DNA from: Micromonospora kangleipakensis
GTDB taxonomy: Bacteria; Actinomycetota; Actinomycetes; Mycobacteriales; Micromonosporaceae
DNA length: 64,000 nt
Reading direction: 5' to 3'
Assembly: GCF_004217615.1 (NCBI RefSeq)
Contig: NZ_SHLD01000001.1
Location: 4,092,001 to 4,156,000, forward strand
Shown here: positions 1 to 8,041 of the stretch, in pieces
Numbering within the stretch: the first letter of the stretch is position 1
Layout: each line of letters opens with the position of its first letter
The notes under the pieces: generated by a model
Seen by the model: only the letters and a program-made list of their open reading frames with translations
What the model was told of the DNA's origin: nothing
Databases searched by the model: none
Position numbers and translations under genes: made by a program

Positions 1-52
1 GCGTTACGACGCTCCCAGCGCGGCCAGTGCACTGACCTGCCGATGAGCGCGC
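1..52 (+). repeat. Dispersed TGCCG element, copy 1 (cut by window start)
   Basis: Only the right part is visible. The second TGCCG is at 38-42 and the right outer arm ATGAGCGCGC follows it. The left arm lies outside the window. The copy ends 3 bp before the next start codon. Confidence 0.7.
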
Positions 53-55
53 ATC

Positions 56-1171
56 ATGGATGTCGTGCATGTTCTGTTTGATGATCGCGTCTCTGTCGAA
101 TTCCACGTGTTCCGCTTGGGGGGCGATGTGGCCGCCCACGCGGTCGGCGACGGGCAAGGTGGTCAGGTCAACGGGCTGTGCGGGGCCGCCGAACCGGGCG
201 CGCTCGTGTTCAACACGGGATTGCATACCGGCTATGTGCCGCTGCGCATCGAACGGCACGTAAGCGAGCCGCTGCTCGACCCAGTCTGGACCGAGGTAGT
301 GGAGGCGTTCTACACCCGCACGGAGCCGAACGTGCTGCTCCTGACGGGCGATCACAGGTTGACCGTCCGGCTCGAGTTGGACCAGGACACCTACCGCGTA
401 CGGTTCTGCGCGATCGGCTACGACAACGAGGATCGCGTTGTCGACGACCCGCCCGAGCGGTACCTGCTGCAGTTCTGGCCCGCGAAGGCGGGGCCCGACC
501 GGATCGTCCGGCAGACCTCGACGGTCGCTGCGAACCGGCACCGCGTCGCTCAGAAGACGCCGCCGCGGCCGACCTACGCGGAACGTGTCGACGCGGCCCG
601 CCGGCAACAGGAGGAGAAAAAGAGGCGGGAGAGGGAGTATTTCCGCGCGCGGGCGACGCATGACTGGGGCGGTCGCCTGCCGGACAGTGACCGGCTCCGC
701 CAGGTCGGAGCGTGGGCGAAGGACGTGGCCCGCGTCGACCGCGACCTGGTCGATGAGATCGCCGCCGCCGAGCCGGCGCAGCAGCGTGCCATGGCAGCCT
801 GGGCCGCCCGGTCAGCTGCTATCCAGGCTGGTGCCGCCGAGCTGGACTGGGTTGCCGAGGCACTGGATGCCCTCGACCGGGGTGACCCGCCACCTCCCTC
901 GTTCACCGACTACCGGACGGCGCTCAACCGCTTGTGGGATGTGCCGGAGGAAACCGCCGTGCACAGCTTTATTTCTTCCTTCATCTATAGCCCTACCTCG
1001 ATCGGGAAGATCGAGCTGCCCGCGATGGAGCCACAGGTGCAGATGGTCTTCGCGATAGTCGCCGCGCGTGAGGAGGATCCGCTCGTCGCCGCTCTGAGCA
1101 CGCTCAAGTCCGCGCTCGAGATCGGCCCGGTCGATCTCGCTGCTTTCCGAGCCGTGTTCACCCAGAAGTAG
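56..1171 (+). CDS. Hypothetical protein, 371 aa, charged linker in the middle
   Basis: I do not recognise the family. The N-terminal ~160 residues look like a globular beta-rich domain. Residues ~175-205 form a strongly charged Arg/Glu/Lys stretch, likely an exposed helix, followed by a mainly helical C-terminal half. There is no signal peptide or membrane segment. The ATG lies almost directly after repeat copy 1 and no good Shine-Dalgarno is seen, so the start could be leaderless or lie further downstream. It is the first single-gene module of the repeat array. Codon use looks normal for the genome, so the gene is probably expressed. Function unknown. Confidence 0.6.
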   Translation: MDVVHVLFDDRVSVEFHVFRLGGDVAAHAVGDGQGGQVNGLCGAAEPGALVFNTGLHTGYVPLRIERHVSEPLLDPVWTEVVEAFYTRTEPNVLLLTGDHRLTVRLELDQDTYRVRFCAIGYDNEDRVVDDPPERYLLQFWPAKAGPDRIVRQTSTVAANRHRVAQKTPPRPTYAERVDAARRQQEEKKRREREYFRARATHDWGGRLPDSDRLRQVGAWAKDVARVDRDLVDEIAAAEPAQQRAMAAWAARSAAIQAGAAELDWVAEALDALDRGDPPPPSFTDYRTALNRLWDVPEETAVHSFISSFIYSPTSIGKIELPAMEPQVQMVFAIVAAREEDPLVAALSTLKSALEIGPVDLAAFRAVFTQK

Positions 1172-1272
1172 CTGCCGCTCGCAGCCTCACCGGTCTCCTT
1201 TCACCTTTCGAGCAGGCGGTAGACCTCCACTTCTGCCGCTGATCGCGCCCCGGAATGTGACTGGCAGCCAAC

Positions 1273-1347
1273 GTACTGATTTGCCGCCGATCGGACGGCA
1301 CGGTACGTGACGGATGAGCGCGGCGCGCAGTCGTGCCGAGAATTGCA
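1273..1347 (+). repeat. Dispersed TGCCG element, copy 2
   Basis: TGCCG motifs at 1282-1286 and 1334-1338. It belongs to the subfamily whose middle reads CACGGTACGTGACGGA, shared with the copy at 4734. The arms of this copy pair poorly. Confidence 0.7.
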
Positions 1348-1441
1348 CTTGGGATGATCAATGGATGGAGTTGGCGTGAAGGCAACACCATGGTGACTGG
1401 GGTGGAACCTTCGTCGTTGCCCGATCGGGGATGATCAGCGA

Positions 1442-2020
1442 GTGGCTGGGTTGATTGAACACCTGGAGTCGTTCCTCGGGCTCATCACGGGCGGAAGCCG
1501 AGGCGATGATGCGACGCCGGAGGGCGTTCAGGTGGCGTGGTTTGGCCCTGACGTACCGTTCGGCGGGGTCACGACCCTGGTGACCGTCGGGCTATCGCGG
1601 CGTCATCTCGGCCTGCCGAATGGCGGGGCTTTACACCAAGAGTTGGTGATGCACGTTCCAACCGATGACTACCCGGCTCGGGCGGCCGGGTTGTTGTTCC
1701 AGGTCGCCGGTGAGATGGTGCGCCGCGAGGCCGGCTTGCAGCATGGGCAAGTGATTGGTCCGCGCGGGCCCCTCTTCCCGGACAGTCAAACGACAGCCAT
1801 GGTCGCGATCAGCCCGAGGTACATGCCGGAGTCCTTTGCCGTCTGTCACACCGAATCCGCGCCGGTGGTTTTGACGTGGTTGGTTCCGATTACCACCGGC
1901 GAAGCTGAGGTGATCCAGAAGTCCGGATGGGGGACGCTGGAGCAGGCGTTCGCGGCTCAAAATCCGGACCTGGCTGACCCTGGTCGGGCAGAAGTGGCGC
2001 TGGATCAGTTGACCTGGTAA
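1442..2020 (+). CDS. SUFU (suppressor-of-fused) domain protein
   Basis: 192 aa. The central and C-terminal part matches the bacterial suppressor-of-fused fold: an ELVMHVP strand at ~65, an amphipathic helix at ~80-95, then GHGQVIGPRGPL-like and LTWLVPIT segments and a C-terminal EQAF helix. Bacterial SUFU proteins are often found as immunity-like or accessory proteins; no enzymatic role is known. The start is GTG at 1442, with only a weak purine stretch (GGGATG) upstream. It is a single-gene module bounded by repeat copies 2 and 3. Fold assignment is by eye. Confidence 0.7.
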   Translation: MAGLIEHLESFLGLITGGSRGDDATPEGVQVAWFGPDVPFGGVTTLVTVGLSRRHLGLPNGGALHQELVMHVPTDDYPARAAGLLFQVAGEMVRREAGLQHGQVIGPRGPLFPDSQTTAMVAISPRYMPESFAVCHTESAPVVLTWLVPITTGEAEVIQKSGWGTLEQAFAAQNPDLADPGRAEVALDQLTW

Positions 2021-2042
2021 GCCTCTGTTGGCGGGCAATCGA

Positions 2043-2091
2043 GTATCCGGATCTGCCGCGGTACGGGTGATCCTGGGTACGACGATGAGGG
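2043..2091 (+). repeat. Dispersed TGCCG element, copy 3 (compact)
   Basis: One TGCCG at 2054-2058, then a GTAC...GTAC inner stem and a GATGAGG right arm. The second TGCCG has changed. The GATGAGGGG at its right edge also serves as the Shine-Dalgarno of the next gene. Confidence 0.55.
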
Positions 2092-2097
2092 GTGGCT

Positions 2098-2967
2098 ATG
2101 GCGGGGAGTTATCAACTGATCACGGACCACGATGATGACGTGCTGCCCACCTCGGGCGACATCCTCTACCTCCTTATGGATGCGCTCGCGGAGACGGACA
2201 CCGCCACCGCGACGATCCGCTGCGATCAGGTGGCGGAGCGATTCGTCCAGGTGGTGGCGAATCGAGCCGGGTCGCTGCGGCTGCGGTTTAGGCAGTGGCC
2301 CGGCGAGCCGATCCAGGAGGTCGACGCCGTCGACATCCTGGCGGCCTTCCGATCGGTCATGGCGGCCGTCCGCTACGGGGACCAGGACTGGGCGCGGATC
2401 TTCGCACCCGTCGAAGGCACCTTCGGCCGGGACCCGGGGCCGGTCGACTACGCGCGCACGGGACTGCCGATTGCCACCGCGATGCTTGACGCGGTCAAGC
2501 GGCGCAAGCGCCTCGGCCTGCCCCCGTGGCCGGCGATGCCGATCCGCTGGGGCTCAGGTGAGGTGCTCACCGGCGATGTCTGGGCCGGGCTGCCGGCTGC
2601 CGGCCGGGTGGTCGTGCGCGCCATCCGGGTCGACCATCGGCACCGGCACGGCCTGGCGGTCGCCGTATCCGAGGGTTCGGTGGCGCACGAGGGTGAGGCG
2701 CCGTCGCGGGAGGCGCTGGTCTGGCCGGAACGGGTGGGTGAGGAGATCGCCCTGACCTACCGCTCGCCGCACCGGATCCTGCGACTGTGCAACGTGTACG
2801 TCGAACGCGCCGGGGGTGGGCGGGAGATCGTCGCCCGATGGGAGGAGCAGGCGGGCATGCGGGTCGAGGTCGCCGCGGACCGGCGCGTCTACCACTGCAA
2901 CCACCCCCGCACTGATCCGCCGACGTTCGAGGACCTCGTCTGCCAGGTACGGGTCGCCGCCGCCTGA
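2098..2967 (+). CDS. Hypothetical protein, 289 aa
   Basis: Family not recognised. The protein is soluble, with no signal or membrane segment and no obvious catalytic motif. ATG 2098 is preferred over GTG 2092 because GAGGGG sits 5 nt upstream of it. That ribosome binding site is formed by the right edge of repeat copy 3, so the repeat supplies the translation signal. It is a single-gene module. Confidence 0.6.
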   Translation: MAGSYQLITDHDDDVLPTSGDILYLLMDALAETDTATATIRCDQVAERFVQVVANRAGSLRLRFRQWPGEPIQEVDAVDILAAFRSVMAAVRYGDQDWARIFAPVEGTFGRDPGPVDYARTGLPIATAMLDAVKRRKRLGLPPWPAMPIRWGSGEVLTGDVWAGLPAAGRVVVRAIRVDHRHRHGLAVAVSEGSVAHEGEAPSREALVWPERVGEEIALTYRSPHRILRLCNVYVERAGGGREIVARWEEQAGMRVEVAADRRVYHCNHPRTDPPTFEDLVCQVRVAAA

Positions 2968-3094
2968 ACGAGCCGGCCCAAGGGCCCGCTCGGGTCCGCT
3001 GCCGGCCACGATTGCATGCGCCTCTTGGACGAGCGGGTGATCTCGGGTACCCATGTGCTAACGATGCCCGTCGCTTGTGATCCCGATGCCAAGG

Positions 3095-3174
3095 CATCGT
3101 CTATTGCCGCGCAGCGCTCGTCACGCAATGTAACCAGCTCACGGGTGCACGCATCCGGACGTGCCGATGAGCGG
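3095..3174 (+). repeat. Dispersed TGCCG element, copy 4 (subfamily with AGCGCTCGTCAC)
   Basis: TGCCG motifs at 3105-3109 and 3162-3166. The middle (AGCGCTCGTCACG...GTAACC) is shared with the copies at 24570 and 32811. The right outer arm is GATGAGCGGG. Confidence 0.75.
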
Positions 3175-3394
3175 GCACACTCGCCGCGATGGGCGGCTGT
3201 CGCTCCACTGGGTGCTCAGTGGTTGCGGGATCCGACCAGGCCCGAGGACCGGGCTTTGCCCCACGCCCGATCCCCGGGGGTCACCGCCCCGGCGTCCTAG
3301 TTCAGGTCGATGTGCAGACCCGCGTCGTCAATCGCGGCCAAGCAAGTCCTGCTCTGACGTGGCGGGTCTCCCTCGATCAGACGTCGTCGGGATG
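3175..3394. other. Intergenic stretch with a possible gene remnant
   Basis: No complete gene. Near 3299-3345 a short minus-strand reading frame ends in AIDDAGLHIDLN and a stop. It looks like the C-terminus of a lost protein, but it is too short to identify. Confidence 0.3.
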
Positions 3395-3769
3395 TCACCC
3401 TCGCCTGTTAGCCTGGCGGAGCATCGCGTCTTGTTCGGCGTCGGGCATGAGCTCCCGGACCTCTTGCGCGCAGCGGCAAGCGACCGCAATCTTGGCAGCC
3501 CACGCCAGCGCCTCCTCGCGTGAGGCCACGTCGACGACCGAGAACCCGCCAATGACCTCCTTGGTCTCCGGGTAAGGGCCGTCGGAGACCATCCCGTCCG
3601 TGGCCACGACGCTCGCCCTCTGGCGTTCGAGTCCGGCGCCGAACACCCACACGCCGGCGATGTGGGCCTCCTGGACCACCGCGTGCGAGGCCTTGCCCAC
3701 GTCAGCCAACTCCTCGTCGGGGATGTGGTCCATCGCGCCGTCACCGAACGAGATCAAGTACCGGGTCAT
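3395..3769 (-). CDS. YCII-related domain protein
   Basis: 124 aa. The sequence has the YCII/DGPF pattern: MTRYLISFGDG at the start, then VSDGPYPETKEVIGGFSVVD around residues 57-76 and a regular EEALAWAAK helix. YCII proteins are small dimeric alpha/beta-barrel proteins related to muconolactone isomerase; in actinomycetes many sit beside ECF sigma factors. The start at 3769 is supported by AAGGGAG upstream, so upstream in-frame codons are not used. It is a single-gene module pointing against the repeat direction. Reaction unknown. Confidence 0.85.
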   Translation of the reverse strand: MTRYLISFGDGAMDHIPDEELADVGKASHAVVQEAHIAGVWVFGAGLERQRASVVATDGMVSDGPYPETKEVIGGFSVVDVASREEALAWAAKIAVACRCAQEVRELMPDAEQDAMLRQANRRG

Positions 3770-3960
3770 CCCATGACTCCCTTGTCCCGGCGGCCTCCTG
3801 CGACCGCCTCTCAACTGTTCTACGAACGACTCGCCCCGGATCCGACGCTATGCCAGAAGAAATTCTCACGGGATCTCCGACGCTCGGCGCTCACGAGCGT
3901 CAGTTCGCCCCTGTTCGCGGGCATCATTGCCGCCGCCACCGGCTACGAATAGCCCCACAC

Positions 3961-4042
3961 ACTCATCTGCCGCGGACCGTGTGCTGCGGAGCGTCACGAT
4001 CGCTTGAGCCAGCCGCCGTCCGATCATGCCGAATTGCGGGCG
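3961..4042 (+). repeat. Dispersed TGCCG element, copy 5
   Basis: TGCCG motifs at 3971-3975 and 4027-4031. The left outer arm is CACTCATC. Its complement matches the right arm of the previous copy (GATGAGCGGG) better than the right arm of its own copy (AATTGCGGG). Confidence 0.7.
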
Positions 4043-4053
4043 TTGCTTCCTAC

Positions 4054-4680
4054 TCAGCCGGGGTTTCGCGTGCTGATCGTGGCGGCGAGCCCTCGGGCGA
4101 TCCGGGTAAGGGCGAGTCGGTGCGCGGCAACCGCGCCCGGGCCGTCCGAGATCCACGCCAGGATCATTTGATGCGCTGCGGAGACGTCATCCATATCGAG
4201 CTGGATCGAGTCTCCGGTTGCCAACCGCCGCCGAACGTACTCCGATGTCGGACGCAGGATCCGTCTGATGTGACTCCGCAGGTGCAGCTGCGTCCCGTGG
4301 GCCAGCTGCAGACGCAGGTTCGGTGCCGGCGCCGGTGAAGACGGTTCACTGTTGGCGGGCTCGTTTGGGAGGACTTCGACGCCGATCACGTCCGCCCGGG
4401 CAATCACCACTTCCCCGCCGAGATTCCGGGTGACATCACGGATCCGCATTACATCAGTGCTCAGCAGAACGCAACGTCGACCCGCCACGGCTCGGGCCAG
4501 GCCAGCGGCAGCACTGATTTCGAGGGCGGTAGAGAGGGTTCGCACCAGCGGAGGCCACCATCCCGACTCAGGAAGCACCGAGTCCACCAGCACGCCGATA
4601 CCGAGAACGAAGAAAGCGCCACCCGCCCTTACGGCTCGCCATCGTGGGACCGGGCACATTTTGATCACGGCTGGTCGCAT
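4054..4680 (-). CDS. Membrane protein with two N-terminal helices, function unknown
   Basis: 208 aa. Two hydrophobic segments at about residues 17-36 and 43-65 are followed by a soluble beta-rich domain with a conserved-looking GGEVVIARADVIGVEVLP strand pair, reminiscent of bacterial PH-like domains. A helical C-terminus follows. The likely topology is a hairpin in the membrane with the bulk in the cytoplasm. It forms one module between repeat copies 5 and 6 and runs opposite to the repeat polarity. I cannot assign a role. Confidence 0.6.
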   Translation of the reverse strand: MRPAVIKMCPVPRWRAVRAGGAFFVLGIGVLVDSVLPESGWWPPLVRTLSTALEISAAAGLARAVAGRRCVLLSTDVMRIRDVTRNLGGEVVIARADVIGVEVLPNEPANSEPSSPAPAPNLRLQLAHGTQLHLRSHIRRILRPTSEYVRRRLATGDSIQLDMDDVSAAHQMILAWISDGPGAVAAHRLALTRIARGLAATISTRNPG

Positions 4681-4733
4681 ACGCCGCTCCTCAGTTCCGA
4701 CAGAAAGAGCGTAGGGCCATGCCGCAACTCACT

Positions 4734-4811
4734 GTCATGCCGCCGACCGGGCGTCACGGTACGTGACGGAGGAGCGGTAGCGCCCGGCGCTCGGTCTTGC
4801 CGATGACAGTG
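4734..4811 (+). repeat. Dispersed TGCCG element, copy 6 (well-paired)
   Basis: TGCCG at 4738-4742 and 4798-4802. Outer arms CACTGTCA and TGACAGTG are exact complements. Inner arms GACCGGGCG and CGCTCGGTC pair at 8 of 9 positions. Both arms differ from other copies but still pair, so this copy carries compensatory change. Confidence 0.85.
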
Positions 4812-4927
4812 CATCGGATCTTGAGGCGATCCGAACCGTTCCGTGTCGTCCCTCGTTCTTTGCAGGAGCTCCCAGGTCACCCGGAGTGTTATGGTCTCGT
4901 CTTTGGGCAGAGTGGACGGAGGTCGTC

Positions 4928-5239
4928 ATGCATAAGTTGGTGGTCTTGTATTCCAAGCCCGCGGACCCTGACCACTTCCGCGACTACTACGTGACCAACC
5001 ATCTTCCACTGGTCATGAATCTGCCCGGCCTGCTTGCGTGGCGCTACAGCTTCGATGTGGCGGCGACCAACGGAGAAGCGCCATATTTCGCGGTCTTCGA
5101 AGGCGACTTCGCTGACGCCGCCGCCATGGCCACGGCGCGGGCGTCGCCGCAAGGCTAGCGGGTGGCCGCCGATGTCGCCAACTACGCCACCGGCGGTGCG
5201 GTCATTATCCACTATCCGGTGCAGGACGGCACCGACTGA
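4928..5239 (+). pseudogene. EthD-domain protein with an internal stop codon
   Basis: A reading frame of 103 codons with a strong ribosome site (GGACGGAGG). MHKLVVLYSKPADPDHFRDY starts a typical EthD/dimeric alpha-beta barrel protein. The frame is interrupted by an in-frame TAG at 5156-5158, just after ASPQG, and resumes with VAADVANYATGGAVIIHYP, the expected family C-terminus, to a TGA at 5237. Family members usually have Gln at the interrupted position, so one C-to-T change (CAG to TAG) explains the stop. The product would be a 76-residue fragment unless the stop is read through. Confidence 0.8.
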
Positions 5240-5348
5240 GGCAGGCCGGTAGGCTCCGGGACGCGTTCGGTCGGCCGTTGCGGCCATGTCCGGCTATCGG
5301 CGGACACCGTTTGCGGTTGCCGGTTCATTGAGCGTCAGAGGTGGGCCG

Positions 5349-6218
5349 ATGTCCTGGCCGGATGTCACGGTGGTTGATGCGTGCGTGCGGCGCGACGGCC
5401 GGGGCGGCAGCCCCACGGCCGTCACCGACGACGACCCGACGGCGACGGACGCGGACCGGCGGGCGGTCGCTGCTGCGGCCGGCACCTCGCACGCGGCGTT
5501 CCTCGGCCCGGGGCGGACGCCGGGCGGTGGCTGGCCGGTCCGGTTCTTCACCGCCACCGCCGAACTGTCCGGCTGCGGCCACGGCACCGTTGCCGCGCAG
5601 GCCGTCCGGTTGACTCGCACCGCGCTGGGCGAGCTGAACGACCGCCAACACACCGGCGGGCGCACGTTCGACACCGTCGCGATCCGCCGCCCCGCCGGCA
5701 TCGAGGTGTGGTTCGACCAGGGCCTCATCGCGCTGCGCCACCCGGCACCGGACGAGCGCGCCGCCATCGTCGCCGCGCTCGGGCTCACCGCGGACGACCC
5801 GCATCCGACCGACGTGCCACGGATCGCCGCGCCCGGCGCACCACGCATGCTGGTACCGGTCCACGACCGGTCGGCGCTGCTCCGAGTCTGCCCACACCTC
5901 GGCAGGCTGACGGCGGCGTGCCGGCGGTACGGGCTCCTCGGCTGTTTCGTCTACGTACCGCCGGTGGGCGACCGACCGGGTGCGGCGCGGATGTTCACGC
6001 CGGCGATCGGTGTCGACGAGGACGTCGCCAACGCCAACAGCACCGGCTGCCTGGCCGCCCACCTGCTCGACACGACAGGGGCACAGACGGTCTCGATCGA
6101 GGTGGAGCAGGGTGACACCCTCGGTCGACCGGCCAGCGTGCTCGCTTCGGCCCGACGCGGGCCTGTGGGCATCAGGACCCGGGTCGGCGGGTTGGCGGTG
6201 GTCCGCGACGGACACTGA
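5349..6218 (+). CDS. PhzF-family isomerase/epimerase-like protein
   Basis: 289 aa. The N-terminal half contains FFTATAELSGCGHGTVAAQA (about residues 68-87), matching the PhzF GCGHGT motif. The C-terminal half has the repeated-fold counterpart NANSTGCLAAHLL in place of the usual DPATGSA. PhzF proteins are two-domain diaminopimelate-epimerase-like isomerases. The degenerate second motif suggests altered substrate or chemistry. Start 5349 is chosen for the AGAGGTGGG site 3-4 nt upstream; an upstream ATG at 5286 lacks one. It shares a module with the broken EthD gene. Confidence 0.75.
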   Translation: MSWPDVTVVDACVRRDGRGGSPTAVTDDDPTATDADRRAVAAAAGTSHAAFLGPGRTPGGGWPVRFFTATAELSGCGHGTVAAQAVRLTRTALGELNDRQHTGGRTFDTVAIRRPAGIEVWFDQGLIALRHPAPDERAAIVAALGLTADDPHPTDVPRIAAPGAPRMLVPVHDRSALLRVCPHLGRLTAACRRYGLLGCFVYVPPVGDRPGAARMFTPAIGVDEDVANANSTGCLAAHLLDTTGAQTVSIEVEQGDTLGRPASVLASARRGPVGIRTRVGGLAVVRDGH

Positions 6219-6231
6219 GGCTATAACCAGA

Positions 6232-6280
6232 CCGTCCTCTTCTGCCGCGATGAGCGCGGGTCATGCCGATGAGCGGACTG
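6232..6280 (+). repeat. Dispersed TGCCG element, copy 7 (compact)
   Basis: TGCCG at 6243-6247 and 6264-6268 with almost no middle segment. Outer arms GTCCTCTTC and GATGAGCGGAC pair with one bulge. It shows the minimal two-arm form of the family. Confidence 0.75.
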
Positions 6281-6374
6281 TTTGCCGACTCGGTGTACGA
6301 CGCTCATTCTCCCTGTGCTATGTGTGCCCCAGCGTTTCAGATCGGCTGGAGGGCGCCGGCTGCAGTTGAATTCG

Positions 6375-6965
6375 TTACAGCTGCAGGCCGAGGTAGCTCC
6401 AGCGCACGTCGTGGCGACCGAGGGGGTCCGCCCGTTCACAGTCGTGAATGAGGTGTAGGCCGAAGTGGCGGGCCAGCGCGACCGTATCCTCCGCCGAGAC
6501 GTCGTACATCCGCCGCCCGGCAGGTACGGGTCCGTGGCGCAGGGAGATGATCACGCGGCCCTCAGGTAGAAGCAGGCCGCTGATGTGTTTCATCGCTGAC
6601 GATCGCTCGTGCTGGTCCAGATGCATCCAGACGGCCGTCAGAAGAATCAGGTCGAAGCGTTGGTCGCGCTTGTACAGCGCCGTCAGGTTGGGCAGGGTGT
6701 CGTCGACCCATTCGATGTCGTTGGCGGCGTGGATGCGTTGACCATGCGCGCGAAGTTGCGGGGTGGGCTCGACGGCGACGACCCGGTGTCCCAGGTCGGA
6801 CAACGCTGCCGCATCGCGGCCCGTGCCCGCGCCAATGTCCAGGATCGAGCTGGGCTCGGTGGGGAACAGGTGCAGGACGTCTCGGTGCACGTCGGCAAAC
6901 GAGACGCTCTCGTACTGTTCGGCCAGGGTGTCGGCGGCTTCGCCGTAGCCTGCGGTGCTGCTCAT
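6375..6965 (-). CDS. Class I SAM-dependent methyltransferase
   Basis: 196 aa. Motif I, ILDIGAGTGRDAAAL (about 41-55), binds S-adenosylmethionine. An acidic residue ends the next strand (VVAVEP, ~66). DLILLTAVWMHL (~105-116) is motif IV, and the LLPEGRVIISLRHGP strand follows. The protein is cytoplasmic and the methyl acceptor is unknown. Start 6965 precedes SSTAGYGEAADTLAEQYES, a normal family N-terminus. It lies 56 bp downstream of a HAD phosphatase on the same strand, so the two are probably co-transcribed. Confidence 0.85.
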   Translation of the reverse strand: MSSTAGYGEAADTLAEQYESVSFADVHRDVLHLFPTEPSSILDIGAGTGRDAAALSDLGHRVVAVEPTPQLRAHGQRIHAANDIEWVDDTLPNLTALYKRDQRFDLILLTAVWMHLDQHERSSAMKHISGLLLPEGRVIISLRHGPVPAGRRMYDVSAEDTVALARHFGLHLIHDCERADPLGRHDVRWSYLGLQL

Positions 6966-7021
6966 GAGCGCCAAGGCTTCTCCGTCCGTGGTGCGGTTGA
7001 TGCTGTGGTCGTCGCGCGTGG

Positions 7022-7672
7022 TCAGGCTGTGTTCAGCAGAGCCGGGAGTTTGCGCATGTCGTCGAAGACCACCGTGTCCGGGCCTTCCAGCCGGTGCGCG
7101 GGGGTCAATCCGCCCGCATAGCCGAAGCAGCGCATCCCGGCGGCGCGGGCCGCCTGGACTCCGTACTGGCTGTCCTCGACCACGACGCACGCCGCGGGCG
7201 GGACACCCATCGTCGCCGCCGCATGCAGGAACAGGTCGGGGGCGGGCTTGCCGTGGGCGACCTCGGTCGCGCTGAAGATGCGGCCCTCGAAGCGGGGATA
7301 CAGGCCGGTGCGGCCCAGGGTGTGGCGCATCTTCTCGTGCGTACCGCTGGAGGCCACGCACGTCGGCTCGGTGATCTCATCGAGCGCGTCGTTGATCCCG
7401 TCGACGGCGGTCAATCCGGCGTCCACCGCTTGGCGGTGTGCTAGGTCGAACCGGTCCGCCCAGGTAGCAGCCACGCCCTGTCCGAGGCGGGCCGCGATCT
7501 GTTCACCGATGGACGTGCTGGACCGGCCGATGAAGCGCTCGATGACCTCTGCCTCGGTCAGTGGCCAGCCCAGTTCCGCGCCAAGCGCGATGTTGACGCG
7601 GACCGCGATGCGCTCGCTGTCGACCAGCACCCCGTCGCAGTCGAAGATGACAAGCCCGATCGGATTGATCAT
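7022..7672 (-). CDS. HAD-superfamily hydrolase, beta-phosphoglucomutase-like
   Basis: 216 aa. Motif I FDCDGVLVDSE at 9-19 gives the nucleophile and acid/base aspartates. Motif II is CVASSGTHEKM (~105), motif III Lys is in VAHGKPAPDLFL (~140), and motif IV is VVEDSQYGVQAA (~165). The helical cap between motifs I and II marks a subclass C1 phosphatase or mutase acting on small sugar phosphates. It is first gene of a likely two-gene unit with the methyltransferase downstream. Confidence 0.9.
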   Translation of the reverse strand: MINPIGLVIFDCDGVLVDSERIAVRVNIALGAELGWPLTEAEVIERFIGRSSTSIGEQIAARLGQGVAATWADRFDLAHRQAVDAGLTAVDGINDALDEITEPTCVASSGTHEKMRHTLGRTGLYPRFEGRIFSATEVAHGKPAPDLFLHAAATMGVPPAACVVVEDSQYGVQAARAAGMRCFGYAGGLTPAHRLEGPDTVVFDDMRKLPALLNTA

Positions 7673-8041
7673 CCGGACAGGCTAGTCGAGTGGGTGGGGC
7701 GAACCTGGCGGCACCCACGGTCCCCCGAAGGCGCCGGATCGCCGCCACCGCCGAGGTGGTGGCCAACTCGGACAGGTCGACCACGTTGCGAGGCAGCACC
7801 AGCGGCCGGTCGGGGCCGAGAAGGACGCCCGCATCTGCCGCCGACCGTGCGCGCTGGGCCTCGATGCGCCGTGACGCTCGGTCTTCAACAGCAGCTGGCG
7901 CGGCTGGGAATCATCTGAGTGGGGTCCTCACCGAGCGACCGGCGGCGGTCTTGCGGAACCCGCAGCATGGCGAGCTGTTCATCGTTGACCCGCCGACGCA
8001 ACCCTGCCCTGCCCTGCCCACGCGGACGCCCGGGCCCGCGC
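7673..8041. other. Intergenic region with repeat copy and coding debris
   Basis: It holds a truncated repeat copy (7828-7885). Between 7690 and 7815 a minus-strand frame reads PLVLPRNVVDLSELATTSAV and AAIRRLRG, which looks like a fragment of a real protein without a start. No intact gene is seen. Confidence 0.4.
7828..7885 (+). repeat. Dispersed TGCCG element, copy 8 (right end lost)
   Basis: TGCCG at 7836-7840. The inner arms GACCGTGCG and CGCTCGGTC pair at 8 of 9 positions. The second TGCCG and right outer arm are replaced by unrelated sequence after CGGTCTT. Confidence 0.65.
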
